A DNA stretch of 64,000 nucleotides, taken from Flavobacterium keumense (GTDB lineage Bacteria > Bacteroidota > Bacteroidia > Flavobacteriales > Flavobacteriaceae). The position numbers were made by a program, and so were the translations under genes. This document shows, one piece after another, positions 1-7,469 of the stretch (its first letter is position 1; each line of letters begins with the position of its first letter). The notes under the pieces are model-generated. The model worked only from the letters and a program-made list of their open reading frames with translations, searched no databases and had not been told where the DNA came from. The stretch spans positions 1,488,001 through 1,552,000 of the forward strand of contig NZ_CP092332.1 of assembly GCF_029866485.1 (NCBI RefSeq), in the 5' to 3' direction.

Positions 1-1
1 C

Positions 2-118
2 CATTTTGAAATTAAATGGGAAGATTACGGAAGTGGAATGGTTGGGTTTACGCAATTTTCTCCAAGAAACAAATTCGTTGTTTGTGGCAACATCTACGAG
101 AATCCAGAACTTTTATAA
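2..118 (+). CDS. C-terminal end of a YopX-family phage protein (5' end outside window)
   Basis: The frame is open from the first bases to a TAA at 116-118 and gives 38 residues ending GNIYENPELL. That ending is the usual C-terminus of YopX-family (PF09643) proteins, which are common, functionally undefined proteins of phages and conjugative elements. The stop overlaps the ATG of the next gene by one base, as expected for translationally coupled neighbours. Only the tail is visible, so the family call rests on this short motif. Confidence 0.6.
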   Translation, partial: HFEIKWEDYGSGMVGFTQFSPRNKFVVCGNIYENPELL

Positions 119-330
119 TGAAACCACAAACTAAATTACTCTCGGCAGTTGAAAGTATCTCCAATGCAGTCGTTGGAATACTAATGAGCTTTTTCGTTCA
201 AATGTGGATATTTCCTTATTTCGGAATCAATGTCTCACCAACTACAAACATGCAAATCACACTTATTTTCTTCCTGATTTCCTTTTGTAGAAGCTATTTT
301 TTAAGACGATTTTTTAACGCAATACGATAG
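118..330 (+). CDS. small phage membrane protein, DUF7220-like
   Basis: Encodes 70 residues from ATG 118, which overlaps the previous stop. An upstream in-frame start at 16 would run through the YopX reading frame and is unlikely. Two hydrophobic segments (about residues 10-28 and 40-55) surround the motif QMWIFPYFGI, and the protein ends with RSYFLRRFFN. This is the pattern of a small family often found in phages and other mobile elements, here matched to DUF7220 from memory. The function is unknown; a membrane location is inferred from hydrophobicity. Confidence 0.55.
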   Translation: MKPQTKLLSAVESISNAVVGILMSFFVQMWIFPYFGINVSPTTNMQITLIFFLISFCRSYFLRRFFNAIR

Positions 331-333
331 ACT

Positions 334-723
334 ATGAAATTAGAATTAAAACACCTAGCTCCTTATTTGCCTTATGGGTTGAATCTAAAAATTAACACGC
401 CTTTTGGAGCTACTGACAGAAAGTTTGAAATAGATTGCGGTCACGATTTTAATTTGCACTTATCAGAATGCAATATAAAACCAATCCTACGGCCACTTTC
501 AGACCTCACAAAAGAAATTGAAGTGAATGGAGAAAAGTTTGTGCCTTATGAAATGTTAAATTATAAACCAACAATAAAACACGTTGCTGACTATCCATTT
601 TCATTTATTGATTTACAGTATATATCGTATTATTCTTTTGATTGTTTACTTGAATGGCACTTTGACGTATTCGGACTAATTGAAAACGGACTTGCAATTG
701 ATATTAACACTTTAAAAGAGTAG
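334..723 (+). CDS. hypothetical phage protein, 129 aa
   Basis: Starts three bases after the previous stop in a tightly packed rightward run. It contains the stretch KPILRPLSDL and near its end WHFDVFGL..GLAID, a combination I associate with a widespread uncharacterised Bacteroidota prophage protein. It has no signal peptide or membrane segment and no catalytic motif that I can name. Its place beside other small accessory genes suggests an auxiliary rather than structural role. Confidence 0.55.
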   Translation: MKLELKHLAPYLPYGLNLKINTPFGATDRKFEIDCGHDFNLHLSECNIKPILRPLSDLTKEIEVNGEKFVPYEMLNYKPTIKHVADYPFSFIDLQYISYYSFDCLLEWHFDVFGLIENGLAIDINTLKE

Positions 724-726
724 ACT

Positions 727-1269
727 ATGAAACTTATACCAATGACCGACTTTGTGTTGGAACAAAAATTAATGTTAAACATTCAAGGATATGAGAAAAA
801 ATTCATTTCCAATGTATCTAATTACGCTAAATTCTTAAAACGTCCGCTTGAACTAGGAATGTTTGTGCCTGTAGATGAAGAAGGAAATGTTTATGTAGAC
901 TATAAGGCGTTTAATTATGCCGAAGGTACAACATGTGTTCCTTACGAGGGATTATTTGAAATAAAAGCAAATGAGAAATGCAAAGGTTGGAAGTATTTAA
1001 ATGAACATCAAGAACATAAGGAAGACCAAAGGTATTATGATTCAATTTCCTATAAGAAAGCAGCGTTAGAATACCAAAAAGCCAAAGAAAATGTTTTGTT
1101 TGAGGGGTTTGAGATTAAAGATAAAGGAAATTTTTATTTTATAGAACAAAAACGATCGTGCTTGTATTATAGAGTTTTAAAAAATAATTCTAAAGCGACA
1201 ATCGAGAAATTATTACTATTTAATGAAGTTACACTAACCGAATCAGCAATCAAAAAACTGGGGCTATGA
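727..1269 (+). CDS. hypothetical protein, 180 aa
   Basis: Begins three bases after the preceding gene, and its end overlaps the next start by four bases (ATGA arrangement), so these genes are translated as a unit. The protein is lysine-rich and soluble-looking. I recognise no domain. The C-terminal 60 residues (FEGFEIKDKGNFYFIEQK onward) look like a compact independently folded unit. Confidence 0.5.
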   Translation: MKLIPMTDFVLEQKLMLNIQGYEKKFISNVSNYAKFLKRPLELGMFVPVDEEGNVYVDYKAFNYAEGTTCVPYEGLFEIKANEKCKGWKYLNEHQEHKEDQRYYDSISYKKAALEYQKAKENVLFEGFEIKDKGNFYFIEQKRSCLYYRVLKNNSKATIEKLLLFNEVTLTESAIKKLGL

Positions 1270-1967
1270 AAAACATACACGTATTACCAACAGACAAACC
1301 AAGTAGGTTACTAAAAGATTTAGTTGATGGAACTTATCAATTTAAAAAAGAAGTGTCATATGGAAACAGATTTGAATTACCGTTAAACACCTACATCACT
1401 TGTGATGAACAAATTAAAGACAATGACTATATTACAGATGGATATTTAGTTTGGAAATGGAAAGATGATTCAAGTCTTTTAGGTAGAAAAAAAATAATCC
1501 TAACAACAGACCAAGACTTAATCAAAGATGATGTACAAGCTATTGATGATGAATTTTTAGAATGGTTTGTTAAGAATCCAAGTTGTGAGGAGGTTGAAAC
1601 CCTTAAAGTTTGGTGGAGTGATAATACCTATTCTTATGATATAATTGTTCCAAAAGAAGAAGATTGTTCTTGTATGGATGAATGTCTTGGGTATTTGACA
1701 AAAAGTTGTAAAATAATTGAAGAGCCTAAACAAGTTGGAGAATATTATCAAGAATTATTCAATTATTTACACGATTTTGGTGTTATTGCTTTAGAATCAG
1801 AATTGCAAGAAATTGAAAGAATGGTTTTAAAAATGCAACAAGACAAGAAAATGTATAGTGAGGAAGAAGTTATTGAATTAAATTTAAGGTACTTACAAGA
1901 GTTAGGTAAGCAACAATCAGAGAATGGTCATTGGATTAATTTTAAAGAATGGTTTGAACAAATTTAA
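1266..1967 (+). CDS. conserved Bacteroidota phage protein (MKNIHVLPTDKPSRL family), 233 aa
   Basis: The first 15 residues, MKNIHVLPTDKPSRL, and the internal blocks LTTDQDLIKDDVQ and DEFLEWFVKNPSCEEVE are hallmarks of an uncharacterised protein that recurs in flavobacterial phages, often in several copies. The C-terminus (YSEEEVIEL..LRYLQEL..NFKEWFEQ) is also typical. A second copy begins at 63684 and runs off the window. The two share an 85-base stretch with one mismatch (1498-1582 against 63916-64000), which points to recent duplication or gene conversion. The function is unknown. Confidence 0.6.
   Translation: MKNIHVLPTDKPSRLLKDLVDGTYQFKKEVSYGNRFELPLNTYITCDEQIKDNDYITDGYLVWKWKDDSSLLGRKKIILTTDQDLIKDDVQAIDDEFLEWFVKNPSCEEVETLKVWWSDNTYSYDIIVPKEEDCSCMDECLGYLTKSCKIIEEPKQVGEYYQELFNYLHDFGVIALESELQEIERMVLKMQQDKKMYSEEEVIELNLRYLQELGKQQSENGHWINFKEWFEQI
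1498..1582 (+). repeat. near-identical 85-bp segment shared with 63916-64000
   Basis: Lies within the coding sequence and encodes the LTTDQDLIKDDVQAIDDEF block. It matches the copy at the right end of the window with a single A/G difference. The flanking coding sequence of the two genes is much more diverged, so this is a local conserved or converted block. Confidence 0.85.
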
Positions 1968-1980
1968 AAACAAATAAGAT

Positions 1981-2199
1981 ATGACAGCAGTAGATTTTTT
2001 ACATTCAGAATACAAACGAATACTTGGAGATGTTTTAGTAAAACCAAGTCAAGGAATTGAAATCGCAGATGCTTTAGCACAAGCCAAAGAAATGTTTGAG
2101 CAACAGATTATTGACGCTTGGAGCGATGGTTATGATTTAAATAACTCATTGGTTAATTATACGCCAGAACAATATTACACCGAAACTTTTGTAAAATAA
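1981..2199 (+). CDS. hypothetical phage protein, 72 aa
   Basis: A short soluble protein with the C-terminal pattern AKEMFEQQIIDAWSDG..YTPEQYYTETF, seen in many Bacteroidota prophages beside the gene family found just upstream here. It is predicted mostly helical. No function is known to me. Confidence 0.5.
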   Translation: MTAVDFLHSEYKRILGDVLVKPSQGIEIADALAQAKEMFEQQIIDAWSDGYDLNNSLVNYTPEQYYTETFVK

Positions 2200-2234
2200 T
2201 TTCATTAACTTGCACACGGAAAAATTTACGTAAA

Positions 2235-2627
2235 ATGGAAAAACTAAAAGACGATGAAATTTTAAGGAATGTTATTGATGCGCTTGGCGTTAAAGTTCCT
2301 GAATTTAGAACACAACTAAAATATAGTTCTAATACAACCATATATAACGTATTCAAGGGAGTTCATAAAATATCTAGCGATATGATTAATAGAATTCTAC
2401 ATGCGTATCCGGAAGTAAGTTACCTTTACCTTAAAAGAGGACAAGGTACACCGTTAAAAGTTGGTCCAGCCGTGACAAACCAAAAGAATATTTTAGGAAT
2501 CACAGACCAAGCTGAAGAAATTACAATGAAGGACATCATGTTACTTCCTATAAAGTTCATGGAGCTTGAAGAAGAAGTAAGGCAACTTCGCAAAGAGATA
2601 GAAAAATATAAAAGCGGTAAGAAGTAA
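2235..2627 (+). CDS. putative HTH DNA-binding regulator, 130 aa
   Basis: Residues 1-75 resemble the N-terminal half of XRE/CI-type repressors: an SNTTIYNVFKG helix-turn-helix-like stretch, then DMINRILHAYPEVSYLYLKRGQG, which parallels PEINPLWLLTGKG in the repressor encoded opposite at 2653-3345. There is no S24 peptidase domain. The C-terminus (about residues 95-130) is a charged coiled coil (LEEEVRQLRKEIEKY), suggesting oligomerisation. It ends at a terminator shared with the converging repressor gene. It may be a second regulator of the lysogeny switch; DNA binding is inferred. Confidence 0.5.
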   Translation: MEKLKDDEILRNVIDALGVKVPEFRTQLKYSSNTTIYNVFKGVHKISSDMINRILHAYPEVSYLYLKRGQGTPLKVGPAVTNQKNILGITDQAEEITMKDIMLLPIKFMELEEEVRQLRKEIEKYKSGKK

Positions 2628-2642
2628 TCTTACCGCTTTTTT
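2611..2642. terminator. Rho-independent terminator between converging genes
   Basis: AAAGCGGTAAG (2611-2621) pairs with CTTACCGCTTT (2629-2639) around a 7-base loop and is followed by a T run on the + strand. The left arm lies inside the last codons of the upstream gene. On the minus strand the tail is weaker (T-rich with interruptions), so it may also stop the repressor transcript. Confidence 0.8.
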
Positions 2643-2652
2643 TGTTTAAACC

Positions 2653-3345
2653 CTAATTATGGTTGCGTCTTACCGTTCCTAGAATTAAATATAGCCTAGT
2701 TATATCATCAATAAAAATATCAAACGGCTCATAAATTGACCTTCCTTTCATTGAACCACTCTCCCAAACTTCTTCATTAGTACTACAAGCTAGAATACAC
2801 CCCTTTACTTCACTTTTTTGCAAGCGCTTCAATACTCTATATTCACTTGTTTCTACCATATAATCTTCCCCCGGCAATATTAAAGCCTTATTTTTCACCT
2901 CTTTCATTACCACAATACTGCCAGATGTGTAATTTGGCGACATACTATCCCCATACACTCGCATAGCGCAATCTCCGTCCTTAAACCAATCTCCAGCATT
3001 AATCATCTCAATAGGTTGGCTTGTAGGATCCATCGTATTTCCTACTAAAGAAGCAGTAACAACCCCTCCATACAAAGGAATCAATCGCGTTTCTTCTTCA
3101 ATTTTTTCAGACTTCGTTTCCTTCAACATATTTCCTTTTCCAGTTAATAGCCATAAAGGGTTTATTTCTGGATAAGTTCGTAAAATACTCTCAAGTCTAT
3201 CTGAGCCAATTGTGGTGTTATTCTTAATAGTTTTATTAAAATAACTATTAGAAGCACCTACTGAGTCACTAAATTTATTAACGCTAAGTCTCTTATAGTC
3301 AATAAATTGCTTAATTCTTTCGGAAATGTTCGTATTTTTTTCCAT
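2653..3345 (-). CDS. CI-like repressor: XRE HTH plus S24 peptidase-type domain
   Basis: The N-terminus (about residues 5-70) is an XRE-type helix-turn-helix ending in PEINPLWLLTGKG, typical of Bacteroidota phage repressors. Residues 88-220 form a LexA/CI-like S24 domain: the nucleophile motif YGDSM has Ser134, and the general-base lysine is likely Lys173 in YRVLKRL. A candidate self-cleavage site is the Gly-Gly in LYGGVV (91-96). The gene is transcribed leftward, divergent from the early module, with paired repeats between them that fit an operator. By family knowledge it should hold lytic promoters shut and be inactivated by RecA-stimulated autocleavage. Both catalytic residues appear intact. 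Confidence 0.85.
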   Translation of the reverse strand: MEKNTNISERIKQFIDYKRLSVNKFSDSVGASNSYFNKTIKNNTTIGSDRLESILRTYPEINPLWLLTGKGNMLKETKSEKIEEETRLIPLYGGVVTASLVGNTMDPTSQPIEMINAGDWFKDGDCAMRVYGDSMSPNYTSGSIVVMKEVKNKALILPGEDYMVETSEYRVLKRLQKSEVKGCILACSTNEEVWESGSMKGRSIYEPFDIFIDDITRLYLILGTVRRNHN

Positions 3346-3350
3346 TTTAA

Positions 3351-3399
3351 TTTGTATTGTTCGTAAAATAATCTATACATTTGTATTGTTACAAAATAA
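3351..3399 (+). promoter_or_regulatory. early promoter with paired operator-like direct repeats
   Basis: Two copies of TTTGTATTGTT followed by AAAATAA occur at 3351-3371 and 3380-3399, 29 bases apart. Between and overlapping them is TACATTTG (3376-3383), a match to the Bacteroidota -7 box TAnnTTTG, directing transcription rightward. The position just upstream of the repressor gene and of the early region makes these repeats the best candidates for the repressor's operators. Confidence 0.65.
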
Positions 3400-3705
3400 C
3401 AAATAGCTCTTTGACATTCTGGATAACGCCACAATGGGCGTTAAAAAAATACACGTTACTAAAAACTAAAAGTATATAAACATCTGTATGCCTCATCGAG
3501 GAAGCGCAAGCACTGCTCTACGCCTCGCTAAAAACATCTCCCTGTCCTAAAATAGTAGCGACTTAGCATTGGCATACAGAATGTTTATTTAATGAAGCGG
3601 AAAGGGGTTGTAATTACTTGTCCTAAAGTAAAAGCCAACACGTATTCCTGCTTATTTCTTAAACCACTTCGTTATTGTTTGACGACCGTTCCGAAGTGGT
3701 TTTTA
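3390..3705 (+). ncRNA. structured untranslated leader or small RNA
   Basis: Downstream of the early promoter lies about 310 bases without a convincing ORF but with ordered pairings. A hairpin TAACGCC/GGCGTTA sits at 3424-3443. A 10-bp long-range stem TCTGTATGCC/GGCATACAGA joins 3483-3492 to 3571-3580 around a 78-base internal region. It ends at a strong terminator (3661-3705). Layout as promoter, closed domain, terminator, then the antirepressor gene suggests a regulatory RNA or a conditionally terminated leader. I know of no named RNA family that matches. Confidence 0.5.
3661..3705 (+). terminator. Rho-independent terminator ahead of the antirepressor gene
   Basis: AAACCACTTCG (3661-3671) is perfectly complementary to CGAAGTGGTTT (3692-3702), followed by T residues. 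The loop is 20 bases. It stands 70 bases upstream of the start at 3776, so early transcription must either read through it or restart after it. Confidence 0.75.
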
Positions 3706-3729
3706 TTATTAACTCAAATATACGAAATA

Positions 3730-3756
3730 GTTGTATCAGTTGTATCAATTGTATCA
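3730..3756 (+). repeat. three tandem 9-bp repeats upstream of the antirepressor gene
   Basis: The units GTTGTATCA, GTTGTATCA and ATTGTATCA are arranged head to tail at 3730-3738, 3739-3747 and 3748-3756, twenty bases before the ATG at 3776. A 9-bp period near one helical turn is compatible with cooperative protein binding. No -7 box is evident between the repeats and the gene. Confidence 0.55.
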
Positions 3757-3775
3757 ATTGTTTTTATAAAAAATC

Positions 3776-4498
3776 ATGGAAAAAACAATAATTAACCAAA
3801 ATAAAATGACCAGCATAGAAATTGCTGAGTTAACCGGGAAGTTGCATAAAAACATAATGCAATCCATACGTGAAATGGAGCCTGCTTGGGAAAAAGTTAA
3901 CGGGCTGAAATTTCAGCTCGTTGAATATAAAGATTCGAAAGGTCAAAAAAGACCTATGTATGAGCTATCTAAATCTGAAAGTTTATACATCGCTACAAAA
4001 TTTAATGACGAGTCTCGCGCTAAGTTAATTATTAGATGGGAATCACTTGAATTAAATAGATCTTATCCTGCAAATAATTTTCTTTCAAGAAAGGAACTTG
4101 CGATGATGGTGATACAGCAAGAAGAAGAAAATGAACGGTTACTACTTGAAAATGAAAAAATGCGTCCTCGTTCTGAATTTGTAGACAAGGTATTTAATAC
4201 TGAAGGACTAGTATCAATTGGCGAAGTTGCTAAAATACTAGGGCTTCCTTACGGAAGGAACAGATTGTTCAATACTCTTAAAGCAAAAGGAATTTTTTTT
4301 AAAAACAAAAATGAACCTTACCAAAAATTTGTAGCCAAGGGTTACTTTAAATTAAAAGAAAAATTTCAGCAAAGAAATAATCACCCACCTATATTAATCA
4401 TCCAAACTTTTGCGACACAAAAAGGACTTGGATTTATCGCTAAAGAATTAGGTGTTGTTACAAGTAACGTTTCAAGGGTAAAAACAATTGCCTCATGA
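3776..4498 (+). CDS. Rha-type regulator fused to a KilAC antirepressor domain
   Basis: Residues 8-90 carry the pRha pattern (MTSIEIAELTGKLHKNIMQSIR, then YELSKSESLYIATKFN), known from phage Rha regulators. A short coiled coil (about 110-130) leads into a C-terminal KilAC/ANT domain (MRPRSEFVDKVFN..SIGEVAKILG..GRNRLFNTLK). Proteins of this design act as antirepressors or early regulators in temperate phages. It is the first gene after the repressor-controlled leader, which fits that job. The end overlaps the next start by four bases. Confidence 0.8.
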   Translation: MEKTIINQNKMTSIEIAELTGKLHKNIMQSIREMEPAWEKVNGLKFQLVEYKDSKGQKRPMYELSKSESLYIATKFNDESRAKLIIRWESLELNRSYPANNFLSRKELAMMVIQQEEENERLLLENEKMRPRSEFVDKVFNTEGLVSIGEVAKILGLPYGRNRLFNTLKAKGIFFKNKNEPYQKFVAKGYFKLKEKFQQRNNHPPILIIQTFATQKGLGFIAKELGVVTSNVSRVKTIAS

Positions 4499-5091
4499 AT
4501 ATTAAATACGACCTGAGAAAAATTAGTCAAAGGCAAAGAATAATTCGCTTATTACTACTTTCTCATGCTTATCGACTTTATTCTAAGATCTCTATAAACC
4601 ACTCCTTATTAAGAAGTTCAAATAATTATCAAAACGCTGAAAAAATGTCTGATTTTGTGAATTTTATTTTTAATGTACAAAAATCAATACCGTCTGATTT
4701 TATTTATAATAAAAATGAGCTAACAAATGAAATTATAGATGATCATAAAGAATTTTCTGAATTGGTTAAAGGATGGGAAAAAGTCGACAATAATGTTTCA
4801 AAAAATCTAATCGAAGCGTTTTGTAAGGCTATAGAACATGGTAATAAATGCATTGCTTTAAAAATATCTCCCTTCGCTATTTATCAATTTCAAGCATTGT
4901 TTTCGTATTCAATATCTGAAATGTCAAAAAAATCTTTACTAGAAGAACTATGCGAATATTCATTATTTACCAATAATATATTACCAATCAATGGTAAAAA
5001 AATAAGGTATACAATTAATGAAATTGAGAGGTTATACAATGAAATTTCAGATAAACAAAAGCAAAGAAGTATAGCAAAAAAATATAATTGA
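4495..5091 (+). CDS. hypothetical protein, 198 aa
   Basis: The start overlaps the antirepressor stop (ATGA). The N-terminus is basic (MNIKYDLRKISQRQRIIRLLLLSHAYR) and the rest is mixed helix without membrane segments. I recognise no domain. Position suggests an early auxiliary protein. Confidence 0.45.
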   Translation: MNIKYDLRKISQRQRIIRLLLLSHAYRLYSKISINHSLLRSSNNYQNAEKMSDFVNFIFNVQKSIPSDFIYNKNELTNEIIDDHKEFSELVKGWEKVDNNVSKNLIEAFCKAIEHGNKCIALKISPFAIYQFQALFSYSISEMSKKSLLEELCEYSLFTNNILPINGKKIRYTINEIERLYNEISDKQKQRSIAKKYN

Positions 5092-5105
5092 ACTATCATA
5101 TAAAT

Positions 5106-5333
5106 ATGGAACCAGAAAAATTAAAAGTAGTAACCACCAATAAAGCATGTGAGCTATTGGAGTGTTCAAGAAACCATTTTCACAGAAAGTACAGGAGTAA
5201 ATTAAAGGTATATAAGTCCGAAAATGGATTTAACACATATTATTCTCTGTATCAAATTGAAAAATTAATTGAACAAGAGAAAATAAAAAAAAATAATGTG
5301 GTTTTAAAAGACGAAATAGAAATCATTGGCTAA
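5106..5333 (+). CDS. small MerR/excisionase-like HTH protein
   Basis: Encodes 75 residues from ATG 5106; the frame extends to a TTG at 5088 that would overlap the preceding gene. The core (TTNKACELLECSRNHFHRKY, then YSLYQIEKLIEQE) is the helix-turn-helix pattern of the HTH_17/excisionase group. Such proteins bind DNA as small accessory factors in excision, replication or regulation. No integrase is seen in the window, so an excision role cannot be assumed. Confidence 0.6.
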   Translation: MEPEKLKVVTTNKACELLECSRNHFHRKYRSKLKVYKSENGFNTYYSLYQIEKLIEQEKIKKNNVVLKDEIEIIG

Positions 5334-5582
5334 ATGGATTCTACAATAGCTAAACCCTATAAAATTACGGTGTGGTACCGATATGCTACCAAAACAGAGA
5401 TCGAAAAAGATTTTGATGTACTTACCATAATTGAAAAGTCCGCACAAGATGCGGTTAATAAATCTGCAAACCACTTCAAGTCATTAAAGGCAATTCCTTT
5501 TTCATTTGAATGTGATGGAAAAAAATATACTCCAAACAATTTCAACAAATCAAAAATTACAAAATGGCTAAAGAGCAAATAA
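5334..5582 (+). CDS. hypothetical protein, 82 aa
   Basis: Starts directly at the preceding stop (TAAATGG) and overlaps the next gene by 19 bases. A small basic protein containing YKITVWYRYATKTEIEKDF, probably a mixed alpha/beta fold. No recognisable motif. Confidence 0.45.
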   Translation: MDSTIAKPYKITVWYRYATKTEIEKDFDVLTIIEKSAQDAVNKSANHFKSLKAIPFSFECDGKKYTPNNFNKSKITKWLKSK

Positions 5583-6958
5583 TCAAAATAGACAACTTCA
5601 ACGTAAATGCGCTGGAAGAAATCAAAGGAAAAGAAGTTTTAATTGAAACGGTTGTAAAAGAAAACCCATTCATTAAAATTACCGACAACAAAACTTATGA
5701 AGAAGGTAAGAAATCAAGAACAGCATTAAGAACATGCCGAACTGATTTAGAAAAAGAAGAAAAAGCCTTAATAAGTGCTGTCAAGTCTAAAATTACCGAC
5801 CCGATAAAAAACATCTATTCTGGGTTCAAAAACAGTATCACTCCATTTGAAGACAAACAACAAGAGGAGGTAAAGAACTGGGAAGATATTAAAGAAAAAG
5901 AACGATTAGTAAAACTTCGTCTCGAAGAGGAAAGAAAACAAAAACATAGAGATAACATCGATTTGTTTTTTAATCACAATAAAGAAATCATCGAGAACCT
6001 ATCGTTTGAAAAATTACCTCACGGCATAGTCTATAAAATAGGAGAGCAAGAATTCTCAAAAGAAACTTTTGAAGAATTTGCCGATGTTTTTGAAGCCAAA
6101 ATAGAAGTGCTAGAATTTCAACTTGCCGATAAGACTAAAATTCTTCAAGAAAAAGAGGATATACGTTTAGAAAATGAAAGGCTTGAAAATGAACGTAAAG
6201 AAAACGAGCGTAAGGAAAAAATCAAAATCAATATTGATTACCTATACACGACTTGGATCGATTTAATTTCTACAATGAATTTTTCAGACATTGAATTTAT
6301 TACTGAAAAATTTAACTCAGAAGAACAGCCTGAATGCGATGAATTTAAAGAAGTTTACGATACCAAAAGAGTTGTTCTTGCTAGAATGTTAGAATCTAAA
6401 TCAAACTTGCTTACATCAATTGAAAATCAACGATTAGAACAAGAACGAATTGACAAGGAAAAAGCTGATTTAGAAATTTCTGCTAAGGAATTGGAAGTTG
6501 AAAAAGAAAGGTTTAATAAGGTTAAAATCCCAGAACCTACATTCAAAGGTATTATTATTGAAGAAAAAAGTCCATACGAAATAAAAGTAAATACAAGAAT
6601 TGAACAACTTGTTAGTCTTGGATTGAATTTTGATTTCGATTCTTCTTACATAGGATTTAATTTCATTATTGATGTTTTAGATATAAAAACATACGACGAT
6701 ACTAAATGGGATAAATTAATTACTCAAATAGAAGAAATAAAATCAAAACAAATTATTTCAGAACCACAAGTAAACGAAATGGAGGTAGTTGCTTCCGAAA
6801 TTGTTTCTGGCAATACGGAAGAAGTTGTTGTTATTCATGAAGTAGAATTTGAAGAAACCATTGAGCTAACATTTGTAGAAAAAAGACAAAAATTAATCGA
6901 TTGGGCTAGTAGCGCTACAGAAGAACAGTTGGATAATTTACTTAAACAAATTCTATAA
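5564..6958 (+). CDS. long coiled-coil phage protein, DUF1351-like
   Basis: The first 110 residues include YEEGKKSRTALRTCRTDLEKEEK followed by DPIKNIYSGFKNSITPFE, the arrangement of DUF1351-type phage proteins that usually sit next to recombinase genes. Residues about 110-330 are highly charged coiled coil rich in Glu and Lys. The C-terminus (TFVEKRQKLIDWASSATEEQLDNLLKQIL) is a short helical module. The RecT gene lies two genes downstream, as expected for the family. The biochemical role is unknown; a scaffold or DNA-transaction accessory function is a guess. Confidence 0.5.
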   Translation: MAKEQIIKIDNFNVNALEEIKGKEVLIETVVKENPFIKITDNKTYEEGKKSRTALRTCRTDLEKEEKALISAVKSKITDPIKNIYSGFKNSITPFEDKQQEEVKNWEDIKEKERLVKLRLEEERKQKHRDNIDLFFNHNKEIIENLSFEKLPHGIVYKIGEQEFSKETFEEFADVFEAKIEVLEFQLADKTKILQEKEDIRLENERLENERKENERKEKIKINIDYLYTTWIDLISTMNFSDIEFITEKFNSEEQPECDEFKEVYDTKRVVLARMLESKSNLLTSIENQRLEQERIDKEKADLEISAKELEVEKERFNKVKIPEPTFKGIIIEEKSPYEIKVNTRIEQLVSLGLNFDFDSSYIGFNFIIDVLDIKTYDDTKWDKLITQIEEIKSKQIISEPQVNEMEVVASEIVSGNTEEVVVIHEVEFEETIELTFVEKRQKLIDWASSATEEQLDNLLKQIL

Positions 6959-7231
6959 ATGAGCCTCCCTAGACTTCATCCAGACGACCTTCAGGAATTA
7001 GTCAATAGCGTTTCTCAAAACGTTGTTGGAAAATTAGAAGAATTGTTTCTTAAAAAAGAGAATGTTTCTGAAATGCAAACCTTTACAATTAAAGATGCTG
7101 CTAAGATTTTAAACAAGCACGAAACAACAGTTCTTCGTTACATAAAGCACAATCTTATAAAGGCTCACAAGCCCGGAAAAGAATGGATAATCACTCAAGA
7201 ATCATTAACAAATTATATCGATGGAAAATAA
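6959..7231 (+). CDS. excisionase-like HTH protein, 90 aa
   Basis: The C-terminal half (QTFTIKDAAKILNKHETTVLRYIKH.. then KEWIITQESLTNYI) is a clear helix-turn-helix of the excisionase/HTH_17 type. The N-terminal 35 residues are an amphipathic extension. It starts immediately after the preceding stop and overlaps the next gene by 11 bases. DNA binding is likely; the target is unknown. Confidence 0.6.
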   Translation: MSLPRLHPDDLQELVNSVSQNVVGKLEELFLKKENVSEMQTFTIKDAAKILNKHETTVLRYIKHNLIKAHKPGKEWIITQESLTNYIDGK

Positions 7232-7469
7232 ATATTGCACGATTAAAAAGAATAAGCACAATAGTAACTTTCTGAAAGACAATGGTTTTAAAAAATTAAA
7301 ATCAGCTATTTACAACTCAAAATCAGAAACTGTTTTACTGATTAATAGAGAAAAAAGAGAGTACTGGGAAACGTGCACAGATGGAATAATAGACGCTTCA
7401 AGAGTAGTCTTAGAATCCGAAAATCAAAAAATACAAACCTTAAAATCAATAGAATCATGTCTGAATTAA
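7221..7469 (+). CDS. hypothetical protein, 82 aa
   Basis: A small basic protein encoded between the HTH gene and recT, overlapping both. It contains LLINREKREYWETCTDG. No domain recognised. The overlaps argue that it is translated as part of the operon. Confidence 0.45.
   Translation: MENKYCTIKKNKHNSNFLKDNGFKKLKSAIYNSKSETVLLINREKREYWETCTDGIIDASRVVLESENQKIQTLKSIESCLN

Noticed and set aside
3592..3795. 67-aa ORF in the structured leader
   Set aside because: It spans the terminator hairpin and the 9-bp tandem repeats, and its sequence (VVSVVSIVSIV) is a translation of those repeats. It also overlaps the antirepressor start.
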